From Pseudorasbora parva (Eukaryota; Chordata; Actinopteri; Cypriniformes; Gobionidae), in assembly GCF_024679245.1 (NCBI RefSeq), contig NC_090173.1, forward strand, positions 29,452,660 to 29,516,659: a DNA stretch of 64,000 nucleotides. Direction: 5' to 3'. Position 1 is the first letter of the stretch. Each line of letters starts with the position of its first letter. The notes below the pieces were generated by a model. That model ran no database searches, was not told the DNA's origin, and worked only from the letters and a program-made list of their open reading frames with translations. Positions 47,367 to 58,774 of the stretch are shown here, in pieces. The position numbers and the translations under genes are program-made.

Positions 47367-48346
47367 CAGACAAACACTCATCCAAAGGATTATTATGAAC
47401 ACCTGTTCAATTCCTCATTAATGCAATTATCTAATCAATCAATCACATGGGGGCAGTTGCTTCAATGCATTTAGGGGTGTGGTCCTGGTCAACACAATCT
47501 CCTGAACTCCAAACTGAATGTCAGAATGGGAAAGAAAGGTGATTTTAGCAATTTTGAGCATGGCATGGTTGTTGGTGTCAGGCGTGCCGGTCTGAGTATT
47601 TCACAATCTGCTCAGTTACTGGGATTTTCACACACAACCATTTCTAGGGTTTACAAAGAATGGTGTGAAAAGGGAAAAACATCCAGTATGCGGCAGTCCT
47701 GTGGGCGAAAATGCCTTGTTGATTCTAGAGGTCAGAGGCGAATAGGCCGACTGATTGAAGCTGATAGAAGAGCAACTTTGACTGAAATAACCACTCATTA
47801 CAACCAAGTTATGCAGCAAAGTATTTGTGAAGCCACAACACACACAACCTTGAGGCAGATGGGCTACAACAGCAGAAGACCCCACCGGGTACCACTCATC
47901 TCCACTACAAATAGGAAAAAGAGGCTACAATTTGAAGACTGGAAAAATGTTGCCTGGTCTGATGAGTCTCGATTTCTGTTGAGACATTCAAATGGTAGAG
48001 TCAGAATTTGGCGTAAACAGAATGAGAACATGGATGCATCATGCCTTGTTACCACTGTGCAGGCTGGTGGTGGTGGTGTAATGGTTGTTTTCTTGGAACT
48101 CTTTAGGCCTCTTAGTGCCAATTGGGCATAGCCTACCTGAGCATTGTTTCTGACCTTGTCCATCCCTTTATGACCACCATGTACCCATCCTCTGATGGCT
48201 ACTTCCAGCAGAATAATGCACCATGTCACAAAGCTCAAATCATTTTAAATTGGTTTCTTGAACATGACAATGAGTTCACTGTACTAAAATGGGGTCAAAC
48301 ACAGTATTAGTATGGTGTTCCTAATAATCCTTTAGGTGAGTGTGTG
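47367..48346 (+). mobile_element. Second Tc1-like transposon, adjacent, internally deleted
   Basis: The left end is CAGACAAACACTCATCCAAA followed by GGATTATTATGAACACC. From the right on the minus strand the end reads CACACACTCACCTAAAGG and then ATTATTAGGAACACCA. TA lies at both edges (47365-47366 and 48347-48348). Only 10 bp of TATATATA-type sequence separates it from the Tc1 element at 45725-47354. The two have unrelated ends and transposases. About 980 bp, shortened by loss of the 3' part of the gene. Confidence 0.85.
47526..48310 (+). pseudogene. Tc1-like transposase lacking its catalytic C-terminus
   Basis: The first segment (47526-48131) starts at ATG and holds a helix-turn-helix (SISQSAQLLGFSHTTISRVY) and the first catalytic Asp (VAWSDESRFLL). 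A frameshift occurs around 48085-48110, after GGGGVMV. The second segment reads AYLSIVSDLVHPFMTTMYPS and FQQNNAPCHKAQ, where the usual second Asp is Asn. Soon after TVLKWG the frame ends, and the region expected to carry the last catalytic Glu (an [15 protein letters not shown] motif) is missing. The sequence runs almost directly into the right inverted repeat. Dead copy. Confidence 0.87.
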
Positions 48347-48521
48347 TATATATAACGCTATAAAAAACGCTATAAAAAGTGATGCAAGTTAAAAATGACA
48401 TTAGCAGGACAATAGATGTAATTTTACTGTAAACAAGTTTTTGGAAATAAATAGTAAGAATATGGTACAGGATTTCATACATCATAAAACATCTGAAAGT
48501 ACCTTATTATTTCCTGTGAAC

Positions 48522-49149
48522 TAGGGCTGCACGATTAATCGAAATCGAACCGCAATCGCGATTTGGCCTGTGTAGGATTATGAAAGCTCAAAGGCTGCGA
48601 TTTTAATTAAATAAATAAATGCCCAGTGTGTTAGCGAAGAGCGGTTCTGTGATAAACGCTGCTCCTTCTGAAAGTTGCTTATAACGTGCGTTTAAAAAAG
48701 CAACACAAGTCAAACATCTTCACAAACTAGTGAAGCGTTCATAAACCTGTTCAACAAAAGACGTTTAATAACATGTTTTACCTCAGTTCATATCGTCAGT
48801 CGAGTGTTTTTGAGCTGATGTGGCTTCTCATCAGAGTGAGGCAGACGATGCGTTCTTTTATAGTATTCTATGTCAATCAGCACTGCATTATAATACACTT
48901 TATTATTATGAAAATACCCTTGACGGCTTGAAGAACTCAAATACAACATATTTTGCTGCAGTCGTGTTTATTGTCGTCATGTTTAATCAAAGCGTCTCTA
49001 TCTTCTGTTTACACAGCGTTAGCTTCACATCATGGATTTCCTGAAAACTAACGTCAATTACTTCTCTGACGCAAATGTGGCGTTTTCCGCTCGAGGGCGC
49101 CCTCTGGCTTTCAGTATGAATTAAAAACGTTTGGCTAATCAATAATAAA

Positions 49150-49213
<64 letters not shown>

Positions 49214-49639
49214 CAATAACTCCTTAGGCTTAGACCTTTCTAATGTTTTTTTAGTCATAGGCTGTCTGCATATTAATAGGTAACCCAGCAGTTTTTTTTT
49301 TTTTTGTAAAATAAGTTTTCTTTAAAATATGACAAAATAATAATAACAATTAGTATTAGTATTATATTGTTATATTTATTCTGACAGACTCTTTTTTTAT
49401 TTGTAATTATGAAAATGTTATTGTAATGGTAATATTTCTTATTTTTACAAATATTTTTAGCAGTAATAATAATCATAATAATTATTATTAGTCACATTAA
49501 TATAAAAACATAAAATGTTATATACACACGCTTTTCATTTGTAAAAAATAATAATAACACTAATCGCATTTTAAATCGCAATCGCAATTTTACCCAGAAT
49601 AATCGCAATTATATATTTTCCCCAAATCGTGCAGCCCTA
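48522..49639. mobile_element. hAT-superfamily element, 8-bp duplication CTGTGAAC
   Basis: It starts TAGGGCTGCACGATTAATCG and ends CCAAATCGTGCAGCCCTA. CTGTGAAC flanks both sides exactly (48514-48521 and 49640-49647). Both ends contain AATCGCAATCGCAATT-type sub-terminal repeats, the likely transposase-binding sites. There is no transposase, so it is non-autonomous, 1,118 bp. A (TA)n array lies at 49154-49211. An inverted, end-less copy of its interior occurs at about 53385-53715. Confidence 0.93.
49154..49211. repeat. (TA)n microsatellite
   Basis: About 58 bp of TA inside the hAT element. Confidence 0.96.
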
Positions 49640-49647
49640 CTGTGAAC

Positions 49648-50729
49648 ATATATACACATATTTAACCAGTTAATACACATACTTTTACAGTAACCCCCAA
49701 CCCCCCATTATATACATTATATTATTAAGTTGGCTTGGAAGAGCCAACTTACTGATATTGTACTTAAACTTATTATTATTCTAAGATATAAGCAAAACAA
49801 TGATAAACTTGCAGCAGATATGGTCACCAGAAATTCATCATAAAAATGCAGTGACATTTTTGAGTATATATTTAGAATACATAAATATTAAAAGAGCCAA
49901 TTGTACATACAAATGCCTTCAAATCACATATACACACAAACTGTCATTTTCACCTTTATTCTCAGGATTTAAAAACATGGGCAGCAACAGCCCCATCCAC
50001 CACTAGAGATTTGAAAGACAGCTGAATAGCAATCCATTCCCTGAGCTCATTTTCATATTCATTTAGTCACAACCGTCTCTCTGTGGGCCATCTACATATC
50101 TCGTCCTGAGACAGCAGAGAGGTGGAATCAGAATTCACAGCACCCATCAGTTCAGAAGGTACATCTTGATCTAACACAATGGCTGCACTGTGCCGCATGT
50201 CTCCTATCGGTGCCTTTATCTCTCAGCGGAGCGGCAGGAGACTTCCTGTTCCCCTGCTTGAAGTGCTATCGACTTATAGAGCCGTGTTGGAGTTTGTTCT
50301 GTAGATTAGGTGGGTGAATACACCAGGGAGCCACTGCATCCCTGTAAAACTACGGCCTGTTCAAATTTACTGCCATGCAATCGTATCCAAACATACAATG
50401 CACAAGGATTCAAAAAAAAAAAGGAAAAAGGATTGCATCCACTTTTTGGACAAAGGGTGCTTATGTCTAAATTATTTGCTGCAAACGCGGTGTAGTTGTG
50501 TTGTGAGTGGAGAGGGGTGCTAATCCGAAAAAAGTGTTTTCTTGTCCTGTTGGTGTGTTGCCAGTGTGTCTGAAAAGCTGCGTTTACACAGTATGGTTCA
50601 GGTCAACGCAGGAAGCTACGACTGACTTTTCTAAATAGCTGGCATGTTCAAAGATTAAAATATCTCAATTATGGACAGAATTACTGAACAAATGCATATT
50701 CTAATTAGCCCTGTTTATCTTCCAACAAG

Positions 50730-50731
<2 letters not shown>
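49648..50731. other. Unassigned sequence
   Basis: No gene or element ends recognised. The overlapping frames at 50310-50523 read through an A-run and have no domain. Confidence 0.4.

Positions 50732-50812
<81 letters not shown>
50732..50812. repeat. (TC)n microsatellite
   Basis: About 40 TC units, uninterrupted. Confidence 0.98.
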
Positions 50813-50813
<1 letters not shown>

Positions 50814-51314
50814 AAGCATCCTTATCTCCACACACATACATGCTCAGCCCCACGCGGCAGACAACGGATGGGTTCCTTTATATGAGAAAAACATTTACAT
50901 AAACAGCAACTAGTGCCCAAGCCAAGCTTAAGGAAGCAAGTGTACGGATTATTACAGATGTCTTCTTTATTCATGACCCTGGAGTCATTTGCCTGCTCTG
51001 TACCATGAGTCACATGCAAGACAAATGTTTACTTTGCCTTAAAACATGGCTTCATGTATCCTAGGAGGTACTTCAAGAAATGAATCATCCAAAAATTATT
51101 TACTGACTCTCATGTTGTTTATATGAGAATATATTTTTAATGTGCTTGTTGCACTTTCCCATGCAAGTGCAATAAAATGGGACACTGCTTTCAAATGGCA
51201 CAAAAGCATAATAGATTATTATTAAAGTGGCCCATACAAGTCTAGTTTTCTGAAGCCTTCTGATAGTTATTTTTAAAATGTAATCTAAATTTAAAAATGT
51301 ATCTATTCAAGTCA
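50813..51314. other. Unassigned sequence
   Basis: No recognisable features. Confidence 0.4.
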
Positions 51315-51554
51315 GGTTTCTGGCCTTTTACAGAGTTTGAGTTTCCCTCCAAAGATTCTCTATTGGGTTTAGGTCTGGAGACTGGCTAGGCCACGCCAGA
51401 ACCTTGATATGCTTCCTACAGAGCCACTCCTTGGTTATCCTGGCTGTGCTTCAGGTCATTGTCATGTTGGAAGACCCAGCCTCGACCCATCTTCAATGCT
51501 CTAACTGAGGTTGTTCCCCAAAATCTCACAATACATGGCCCTGGCCATCCTCTC
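51315..51554 (-). pseudogene. Tc1-like transposase scrap
   Basis: Minus-strand reading gives blocks of a Tc1 transposase C-terminal half: [16 protein letters not shown] sequence near 51470-51490, then [15 protein letters not shown] and [17 protein letters not shown] sequence near 51350-51400. Several frameshifts and stops break them. No inverted repeats remain. A one-ended TTAA-type MITE (TTAA at 51556-51559, then AGGGTTAGTTCACCC) begins immediately beside it. Confidence 0.7.
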
Positions 51555-51747
51555 CTTAAAGGGTTAGTTCACCCAAAAATATATATAAAACAAATATGTT
51601 GTGCATATATATTATGACTAATAATGTTTTTATGATTATTATTATTATTGCTAATAATATATAATATACATACAAATATTTAAGAAATATTACCATTACA
51701 ATTTTCATCATTACTATTTTTCATTATTAAAAAATAGAGCATTTAAT

Positions 51748-51749
51748 AC

Positions 51750-51825
<76 letters not shown>
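51748..51825. repeat. (AAT)n microsatellite
   Basis: About 25 AAT units. The minus-strand poly-Leu frame is an artefact. Confidence 0.97.
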
Positions 51826-51852
51826 TTACAGAAAACATATTTTTCAAAGAAC

Positions 51853-52403
51853 TGCAGGGTTACCTTAGCCTGACAAGCCAGACCCACATCAAGATATTTG
51901 GTCTGGAAACTCACCATAGACAGGGCTCAATCCGAGGGGCGGGATAAACGGTTGTCTTTCAAACTCCCTCTGCACGTGATAGGATAGCGCTACACCAACC
52001 AGAGCGAAGGTGAAACAGAGCTCGCTGATAGATTAAACATTCTCCGTATCCGGTCGGCTAAACTCTGAACACATCTTCCCTTTTTAAGAATGACTTCAGT
52101 GCCATCCTTTGTTCTTTTCTCAGAGAAAAGCTTAACTCCAAGTCTTCCAGAATCACGGTCAGAGCTGATTCGAAAGACCGCCGCTGTTCGCCAGTTTCTG
52201 TGTTTACTAGAAGCACGCAAACACAACTCGGCTGTCTTCATTATTGCCCCGCACGCCGACTCTATACATGATGTGATTGGCCCGTCCAGAGTGAGGGGAA
52301 TACAGCTCAGGAGTGTATTGAGAGTTCCTAGACGACACTTGCGGGCAGATTAAATTTGCTGCCACTAGGGTGCGTCCAGATTTCATGGCTAGGGTTACCT
52401 AGC
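51853..52403. mobile_element. Probable non-autonomous DNA element (GGTTACCTTAGCC end)
   Basis: The left end GGTTACCTTAGCCTGACAAG, then CCAGACCCAC, is mirrored imperfectly by the right end on the minus strand: GCTAGGTAACCCTAGCCATG, then CTGGACGCAC. The interior is GC-richer than the surroundings. The frames on both strands (51990-52353) have no domain. The superfamily is unknown. Confidence 0.5.
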
Positions 52404-52452
52404 ATGCAGGGAGCTTATGACTATCACTTGTCTAAGGATTTATTATAAAATA

Positions 52453-52491
<39 letters not shown>
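52453..52491. repeat. (TTA)n microsatellite
   Basis: About 13 TTA units. Confidence 0.95.
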
Positions 52492-52492
<1 letters not shown>

Positions 52493-52565
52493 AAAATCTG
52501 TGATAGCAATTTTGTCAGGAGGTATGCAAAATTAAGATCGAGTCTATGTCTTTAATATTAGGCCA

Positions 52566-53203
52566 GTGTTGAAAAAAATCGATTCACCAATTTTGAATCG
52601 ATTTTCATATTAATTTCTAAAGATCGATCCGTAACTCAGAGGATTGATTTAATAATAGGCCTTCATTGAATTTTAATTTGCCACGTCATTGAATTCACGC
52701 ATGCGCGCGAGGTGGAAGGACATTAACACAACGAACATGGCAGCTTTGAAAACTCTAGAAACGCCGCGGACAGAGAATATACTGGCTGGCATTTTCAATT
52801 GTTTTCAATGAGAGCGCCGCGTTTTTAGAACGCCTGGAGCGCACCGAGGCGCTGAGCGAGTATTTCACGCTCACGCGCTGAGTGCTCAGCGTTTTTTACT
52901 GGTCGCCAAGAGTTGAAGAATGTTCAATGTTCAAAACACAGCGCTCATCACTGTCACTTTTCACCCAGCTGTCCAATCACAGTGGAGGAGGGGCGGGACA
53001 AATACAACACAGACCAACTGCCACATTCTGCATGTCATCATCAGATGACAATAAGCAATAGTAACGGAACAAAATTACAAAAACACTTATCTAAATCTCA
53101 AAGATCGGATCAGATTGGATCGAATTAAATAATGATAATCGATTCAAGATCTTGAGAATCGGAATCGAACTGATTCTTGAAATTTGAATCGAAACCCATC
53201 CCT
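52566..53203. mobile_element. Probable hAT-type element rich in GATTCGA/TCGATTC motifs
   Basis: Left part AAAAAATCGATTCACC, AATCGATTTTCATATT. Right part ATAATCGATTCAAGATC, GAATCGAAACCCATCCCTA. Clusters of ATCGATT at both ends and a GC-rich middle (52690-52900) match a common fish non-autonomous layout. No duplication was found and the boundaries are approximate. Confidence 0.5.
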
Positions 53204-53384
53204 ATTTAATTCAATGCATCCACTGAACTCGTGTGAAAAACTCATGTACACTGGAGAAAAAAAACATGGATTGTCATATGCATTTATTTCGAGAAGTATT
53301 ACTTTTCTTATTTCCCCCCCCAAAATAGGATGGAGTGATAACTACTGGGTTCTAACCACACTCATGTTATATTCATACTGGAGG

Positions 53385-53715
53385 CCAGAGGGCGCCCTCG
53401 AGCAGAAACGCCATATTTGCCTCAGACAGAAGTAATAAAATGATGTTCGTTTTCAGGAAATCCCTAATGTGAAGCTGGTGTTGTGTAGCTGAATAAAAAG
53501 AAGATAGAAACGCTTTGATTAAACATGGAGACTGCAACAATATGGTGTATTTGAGTTCTTAAAACCTTTTTGGGTATTTTAATAATAATGAAGTATATTA
53601 TAATGCAGCTCTAAACGACAGACCTCCTCATAGAATACAATAATATATTGTCTGCCTCATTCTGTGAAGAAGCCACATCAGCTGGCAAAAGCATTTCAAA
53701 CACTTGACTGACGTT
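53385..53715 (-). repeat. Second, end-less copy of the 48.5-kb hAT interior, inverted
   Basis: The minus strand matches about 48780-49110: GGAAATCC and AGCTTCACAT flanks, AGAGGGCGCCCTCGAG against CTCGAGGGCGCCCTCT, TTTGATTAAACATG against CATGTTTAATCAAA, and TTTGAGTTCTT-type phrases in the same order. Terminal repeats are absent. Confidence 0.7.
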
Positions 53716-54059
53716 ATGAAGTGAGTTATAATTAACAGTAAATGTTGTCTTTTGCTGGGCAACAGGTTTATAAATGCTTCACATTACTAGTTTATGAAGA
53801 TGTTGTGCTGCTTTTTCAAACTCAATTTATAAGCACCTCAAACTCGCAGTGCTTTCAGATGGAGCAGCATTTACTAATGATCACAGAAATGCTCTTTGGA
53901 CTAAACCACTCAGTTAATATGGTTCAAATTCATGACAGAAAACTATATGTTCTTAAGAAAATATTTGAAAATTATTTTAAATTTCTTAAAAAACTGCACA
54001 TTCATTAAAGTACACACAAATGTTGGCCCTCTAGAAGTTAAAAACAAAACTGCATGCAT
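53716..54059. other. Unassigned sequence
   Basis: No recognisable feature. Short frames only. Confidence 0.4.
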
Positions 54060-54600
54060 TTTAATTAATTTGTTACATTTATATTGCACTTTTTTTGGGT
54101 ACTCAAAGCACTTTACATGGAAGTGCTTCGGGGGTTCTTCTTAACTACCATCAATGTGCAGCATCCACCTGGATGATGCAACAGCAGCCATATTGCACCA
54201 GAACACACACACCAGCTGACTGGAGAAGATGAGAGAGAGTGATAAGGCCAATTGGTATATTGGGATAATTAGGAGGCCATGATGGACAGAGGCCAATGGG
54301 CAAATTTGGCCAGGTCGCCGGGGTTACACCGCTACTATTCATCCTAGGATTTTTAATGACAACAGAGAGTCATGACCTCAGTTTAACATCTCATCCAAAG
54401 GATGGAGCTTGTTACAGTATAGTGTCCCTATCACTATACTGGGGTGTTAGGACCCACACAGACCACTGGGTGAGCACCCTCCTGATGGCCTCCTTAACAC
54501 CCCTACCAGCAGCTACCTAGTTGACCCAGTTGGTCTCCCATCCAGTTACTGACCAGGCTCAGTCCTGCTTAGATTCAGTGGGAAACCATTCTTGGGCTAT
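54060..54600 (-). mobile_element. SINE3-type retroposon derived from 5S rRNA
   Basis: On the minus strand, near the 5' end (plus 54530-54583), the sequence CTAAGCAGGACTGAGCCTGG, TCAGTAACTGGATGGGAGAC closely follows the 3' half of vertebrate 5S rRNA, including its internal promoter region (5S: CTAAGCAGGGTCGGGCCTGG, TTAGTACTTGGATGGGAGAC). The body leads to a LINE-type 3' tail: CATCATCCAGGTGGATGCTG, GTAAAGTGCTTTGAGTACCC, ATATAAATGTAAC. The order of 5S-like head, body and CR1/L2-like tail is that of zebrafish SINE3. The extreme 5' head is diverged or truncated. No flanking duplication was established. Confidence 0.82.
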
Positions 54601-55081
54601 TTTGCGGAAGAACATTGATTTGGTTGTGGGCTTCGGCTCGTGTTACACTGCGGATGAACATGATTATCTAATGCTCATAAAACATTCACAAATAACAATT
54701 AATAGATACAATACTTTCTTTATAAATAAATCTCAGCACAGCGCTACAACAACCATGATGAAAAGTCAAGCCAATGTCGATTCTCATTTTATTACAAGCT
54801 CTGTCACGTTCTCTTTTTGTCAGAGGAGGCTCTTGTTTTTTTTTTTGTTTTTTTTAATGGGAGATTCTCCAGCAGTTCGAGATTTAGCTGCCCCATGTTA
54901 ACCTCTCACTCGTTTTGGCAACTAACCTATTTCACTCCCACACCATATATGCATCAAAATAGCCAGAGAAACACTTCTCTATTTACGGATATAATGAAAT
55001 GTGCACGGGCGAGTGACACGTATGCAATATCTAGAGAAAGCTCTTCCAGGTCTAAAATAAATAAAAATGCTTATACTAGGC
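54601..55081. other. Unassigned sequence
   Basis: No recognisable features. The frame at 54817-55167 crosses into the neighbouring transposon and has no domain. Confidence 0.4.
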
Positions 55082-55085
55082 TTAA

Positions 55086-56482
55086 AGGTAGGGTAGGTAA
55101 GAATTGGTTAAAAAACATTTTTTTCCAAATTTGTTTAAACGTTCTTTATATATCAATACATAATTAAAATGTAAGTACCCTAAAAAAGAAAGTATAAAAT
55201 TTGAGTGTCTGTAGACCTCTCACGATTGTTTAAAGACAGCTCATTATTTCCATTCACTCCACCTTCTCCCTTCTGGGCTCTTTCCAAAGCCACGCCCCCA
55301 AAATACATGAACCCTACACCGACCGCTCAGCTGGAAGACGCATTATTTACCTGAGAGGAGCGGTGTGCATGCAGTGACATCATGTCAGAATCACATGTAA
55401 TAAAAAAATCTAACTTGATCAGTATGAATATAAACAAATAAGATGTCTTTTAGTACTCACTATCAAGCTAGAATACCGATACTTGTAATGTTTAAAATAT
55501 ATTTTTTGTTTAATTCGGTAACGAGCTAGTTATATTTATAAGGCAAAGCTAAAAACGGGTAACATTGATAAAAAAATGTCCCCAATAACATCAGTTATAC
55601 TGTGATGAAGATGAATTTCGTGTAAGATTCATAAGATATACTGTGTTTTGCATATAAGAGTTTCCATGATGAAAGCATTGTTGATTAGTAGTAGCTAAAG
55701 CTAACTTAGATCTAAAAAAAAGTTCCTGGATGTGGTGTACTAGCTTTTACACATGCATTTTGTTATCTAAAGTAAAATTTTGCAAAAATTCAACACGACA
55801 GCGGTCAACTTGAGCTAAACATATTGAGTATTTATCATCTCTACTAATGGCTAAGTGTATAATATTGTAACTTTATGCTGAGTAAAGTTATGCTATATTA
55901 GGCAGCTACATGTGCTAGTGATACATGCTTCATGAAAAACATAAACCGAAAAAATGTATAATCAAAATAAAAGATTACCTGTCCAGCAGAAATACAGCGA
56001 GCAATGAGTCGTTTTTCAGTCCCTTTAGGTCCCTCAGTTCTCATTGGAAAGCCACGCCCATATTTACTCGCGTTTGATTTCTTTGTTTATCTAAAGACTT
56101 CTTGTGCATTGTCTTTACATGTAGACCTACTGTCTTCCCGTTTTTTTGCATTGTTTGCCTTCGCTGACTGCAAAACCCAACACTGTGCATTTTGAATGCT
56201 TTTGCTCTTCCCAGGGGTGCGCGCATGTGTGGGCAGATCCTGTAGCGAAAGCAGTGGTTGCCATGGTAGCGAGAGAGAATAACAGTCGCCCAAGCCAATA
56301 ATTTGTTTCGTCCCGAACGAAAATAATGAGCGGTGTTTATTGCTGATTAAACAGTCTAGAGTCACTTGATTTTTATACTCTCTTTTTCAGAGTACTTACA
56401 TTTTAATTATGTATTGACATATAAAGAAAGTTTAAACAAATTTGGACTAAAGTGTTTTAGATCATTCTTACCTACCCTACCT
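55086..56482. mobile_element. 1.4-kb TTAA-targeting DNA transposon with about 110-bp inverted repeats
   Basis: TTAA at 55082-55085 and 56483-56486. The left end AGGTAGGGTAGGTAAGAATT and the right end on the minus strand AGGTAGGGTAGGTAAGAATG start a long inverted repeat that continues through CCAAATTTGTTTAAAC and CAATACATAATTAAAATGTA on both arms. The interior has no recognised transposase. The frames at 56004-56365 on both strands overlap and are unassigned. Confidence 0.9.
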
Positions 56483-56486
56483 TTAA

Positions 56487-58347
56487 CATAGTGAATCAGG
56501 GATAGACAAAAATACATTTTGGAAGAAGGATTGATGATGTATTGACTCATTATTAAAATTTTGTTAATTTTGAATAAACAAGTACATAGTGCACCTTTAA
56601 CTTATTTCTTCTTTCTTTTTTTTTTATGAAACTGGCCCCTGATCAGTGCAGTTAGTGAATGAATGAATGAACGAATGAATGAACGAATGACAACTGATTC
56701 AATGAAAAGAGCTTAATCAAAAGGATGTTTTTTAATATAATGGACATTGTTTCTCACATGAACATACCAAAATGAGAACTCTTTTTCGACTTTCATGATC
56801 ATTTTATGAAGATTTTGAAGCTTCCAGTTCACAATTATTGTAATTCAAGAAAAAAGAACAAAAAAATAAATAGTCACAGAGGTTTGGAAAAACATGAGGG
56901 TGAGTAAATTCAGACATTGCTTTGTTAAACCTACAAAAAAAACACATATAAAGCTAAAAATAGAGTTGGCAGTAGATAAAAATAGATCATAATGACTAAA
57001 AATGTCATTATTTTCTTTAGTTCTTTTGTAAGGAAAGAGTCTTTTGTGGGACACAATATCTCTACAAACTTTTTGAACAGAAACTCACATTTCTGGCTTG
57101 GTGCCAATAAACAGAAGCCAAAAATGGTTGCAAAACACTGCCTGAAACTACACACAGCTAATGATGGTGAAATAAAATGTGCAGTAGTTTTTTTTTTAAG
57201 TAAATGCCAATAATGACTATGAATACAGCTGCCATAACGATCAGATCTAATTATTACACCAACAGCTGCTTGACATAGTGTTGCAAGAGCAACCAAAGCA
57301 ACAGTTCCTGGCAAAGTCTTGGAAGGCCATTGGTTTTTTTTTTTTTTGATGTCACAGAAGGCGACTCATACCTGGCAATTGCCTCTCAAGTGAACCATGC
57401 ACCTCCAGAAAATGGCCATTTATCAGAAACAAATGAGATGTCATAGGTCAGAACAGCACCCAGGCCTTGCATCCTCCACAGGCTTGCTATTTGTCACACC
57501 AAATGAACAAAACAACAGGCTCTGCAGAGAACACTGCGAGGACAGCCTCTCCAATTAGTCAACTGATACACCAGTGCTGCTATCGCCATCAGCGAGCCAG
57601 TCGGCAGCAAATGGGTTCCTTTTAAAACTTTGCTGTCGTCACGTACAGAGCTGGGATTTAATTGAATACATGCAAGCTAGACTGAAAACATACCAGCTAC
57701 ATACAAGCATCTGTGGCATCTAATCACCTAAAACCCAAACTCTGCCATAAGTGTGCTGAATTACTAAACAATGAAATAAGTCACCAGAACAGAGAAGCTT
57801 AAAATATTCAATAATGACTGAATAAAACAAAATATATATATAAGTAACCGATGCAAAATAGATTTAAGCATAGCCACCACATTTCAGGAAAAACACTGAC
57901 ACATCATGTAGAGGCTAATTTGGATTATAATTATCCGGAAAAACTGTGCTCCACAAATTGGCACTGTTATTTCAAAAGTCCTTGGAAGTGAAACAAATGA
58001 AATAGTGGGAGAGAATGAGGCGCAGATGAAATAAGCCAAGTCACTGATGCGGTGTTGTGGGAAGCTTTTATTCTTCACAAATCTCAAGATTTCATTGTTT
58101 CTCATGTTCCAAGAATTTCAAGGATTTTTCAGTCTATGAAGGTGATTTGACTTCTACAGTTGAATGCCACGTTAATACAAACGATTTAATTCACACAGTT
58201 AGTTGCATCCCTGCATCTGCCTTATGATCACCACAAAAAACTATTAAAAATTCAAAGAAAGAATGCTTTGTTTTGTTTTTTAATTGGCCTCAGTGTCACA
58301 TTTTAATGTGGAACAGGATGCATAACTGCTATTTGAATAAGTAAGAA
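56487..58347. other. Mostly unassigned sequence
   Basis: A short (GAAT)n array lies at about 56653-56690. 57.36-57.72 kb is non-repetitive and less AT-rich. No gene or element ends recognised. Confidence 0.4.
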
Positions 58348-58759
58348 ATTCACCCAAAAATGAAAATTCTGTCATTAATTACTTGCCCTGATGTCACTCC
58401 AAACCAGATTTATTTTGTCGGAACAAACCAATTAAAATATTTTTGATGAAATATGAGAGCTTTCTGAACCAGTCATAGGTTCAGAAATGATTATTGGCCA
58501 GCTCCTGCATCAGCAGCATCACTGGCATACGTCGTGGTGCTCACGTGAACAGCGTCGGCCAACAATGAGCTGCCGTTCTGATGTAGAAACTGGAAGAGCT
58601 GCAATGTGTTTACTACATGAACAGTGTAGGAGACTGACATGGAAGAGAAGAGATTGAATAAAGTTGTTTTTCTTGATGTGAAGATGAACAAAGGTCTTAC
58701 GGGTTTGGAACAACCTGAGGGTGAGTAATTCATGACAGAATTTTCATTTTGGGTGAAAT
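58348..58759. mobile_element. GTTAGTTCACCC-family relative, both arms present
   Basis: The left end ATTCACCCAAAAATGAAAAT then TCTGTCATTAATTAC is inverted relative to the right end GTAATTCATGACAGAATTTT, CATTTTGGGTGAAAT. The inner TATGAGAGCTTTCTGAACC and GATGAACAAAGGTCTTACGG phrases are typical of the family. Non-autonomous, about 412 bp. The TTAA target is not preserved. Confidence 0.75.
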
Positions 58760-58774
58760 AAACTTTGAATCACA

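Noticed and set aside
54530..54590. A 5S rRNA gene
   Set aside because: Only the 3' half of 5S is similar, it is diverged, and it is joined to a LINE-type tail, which marks a SINE and not a functional gene.
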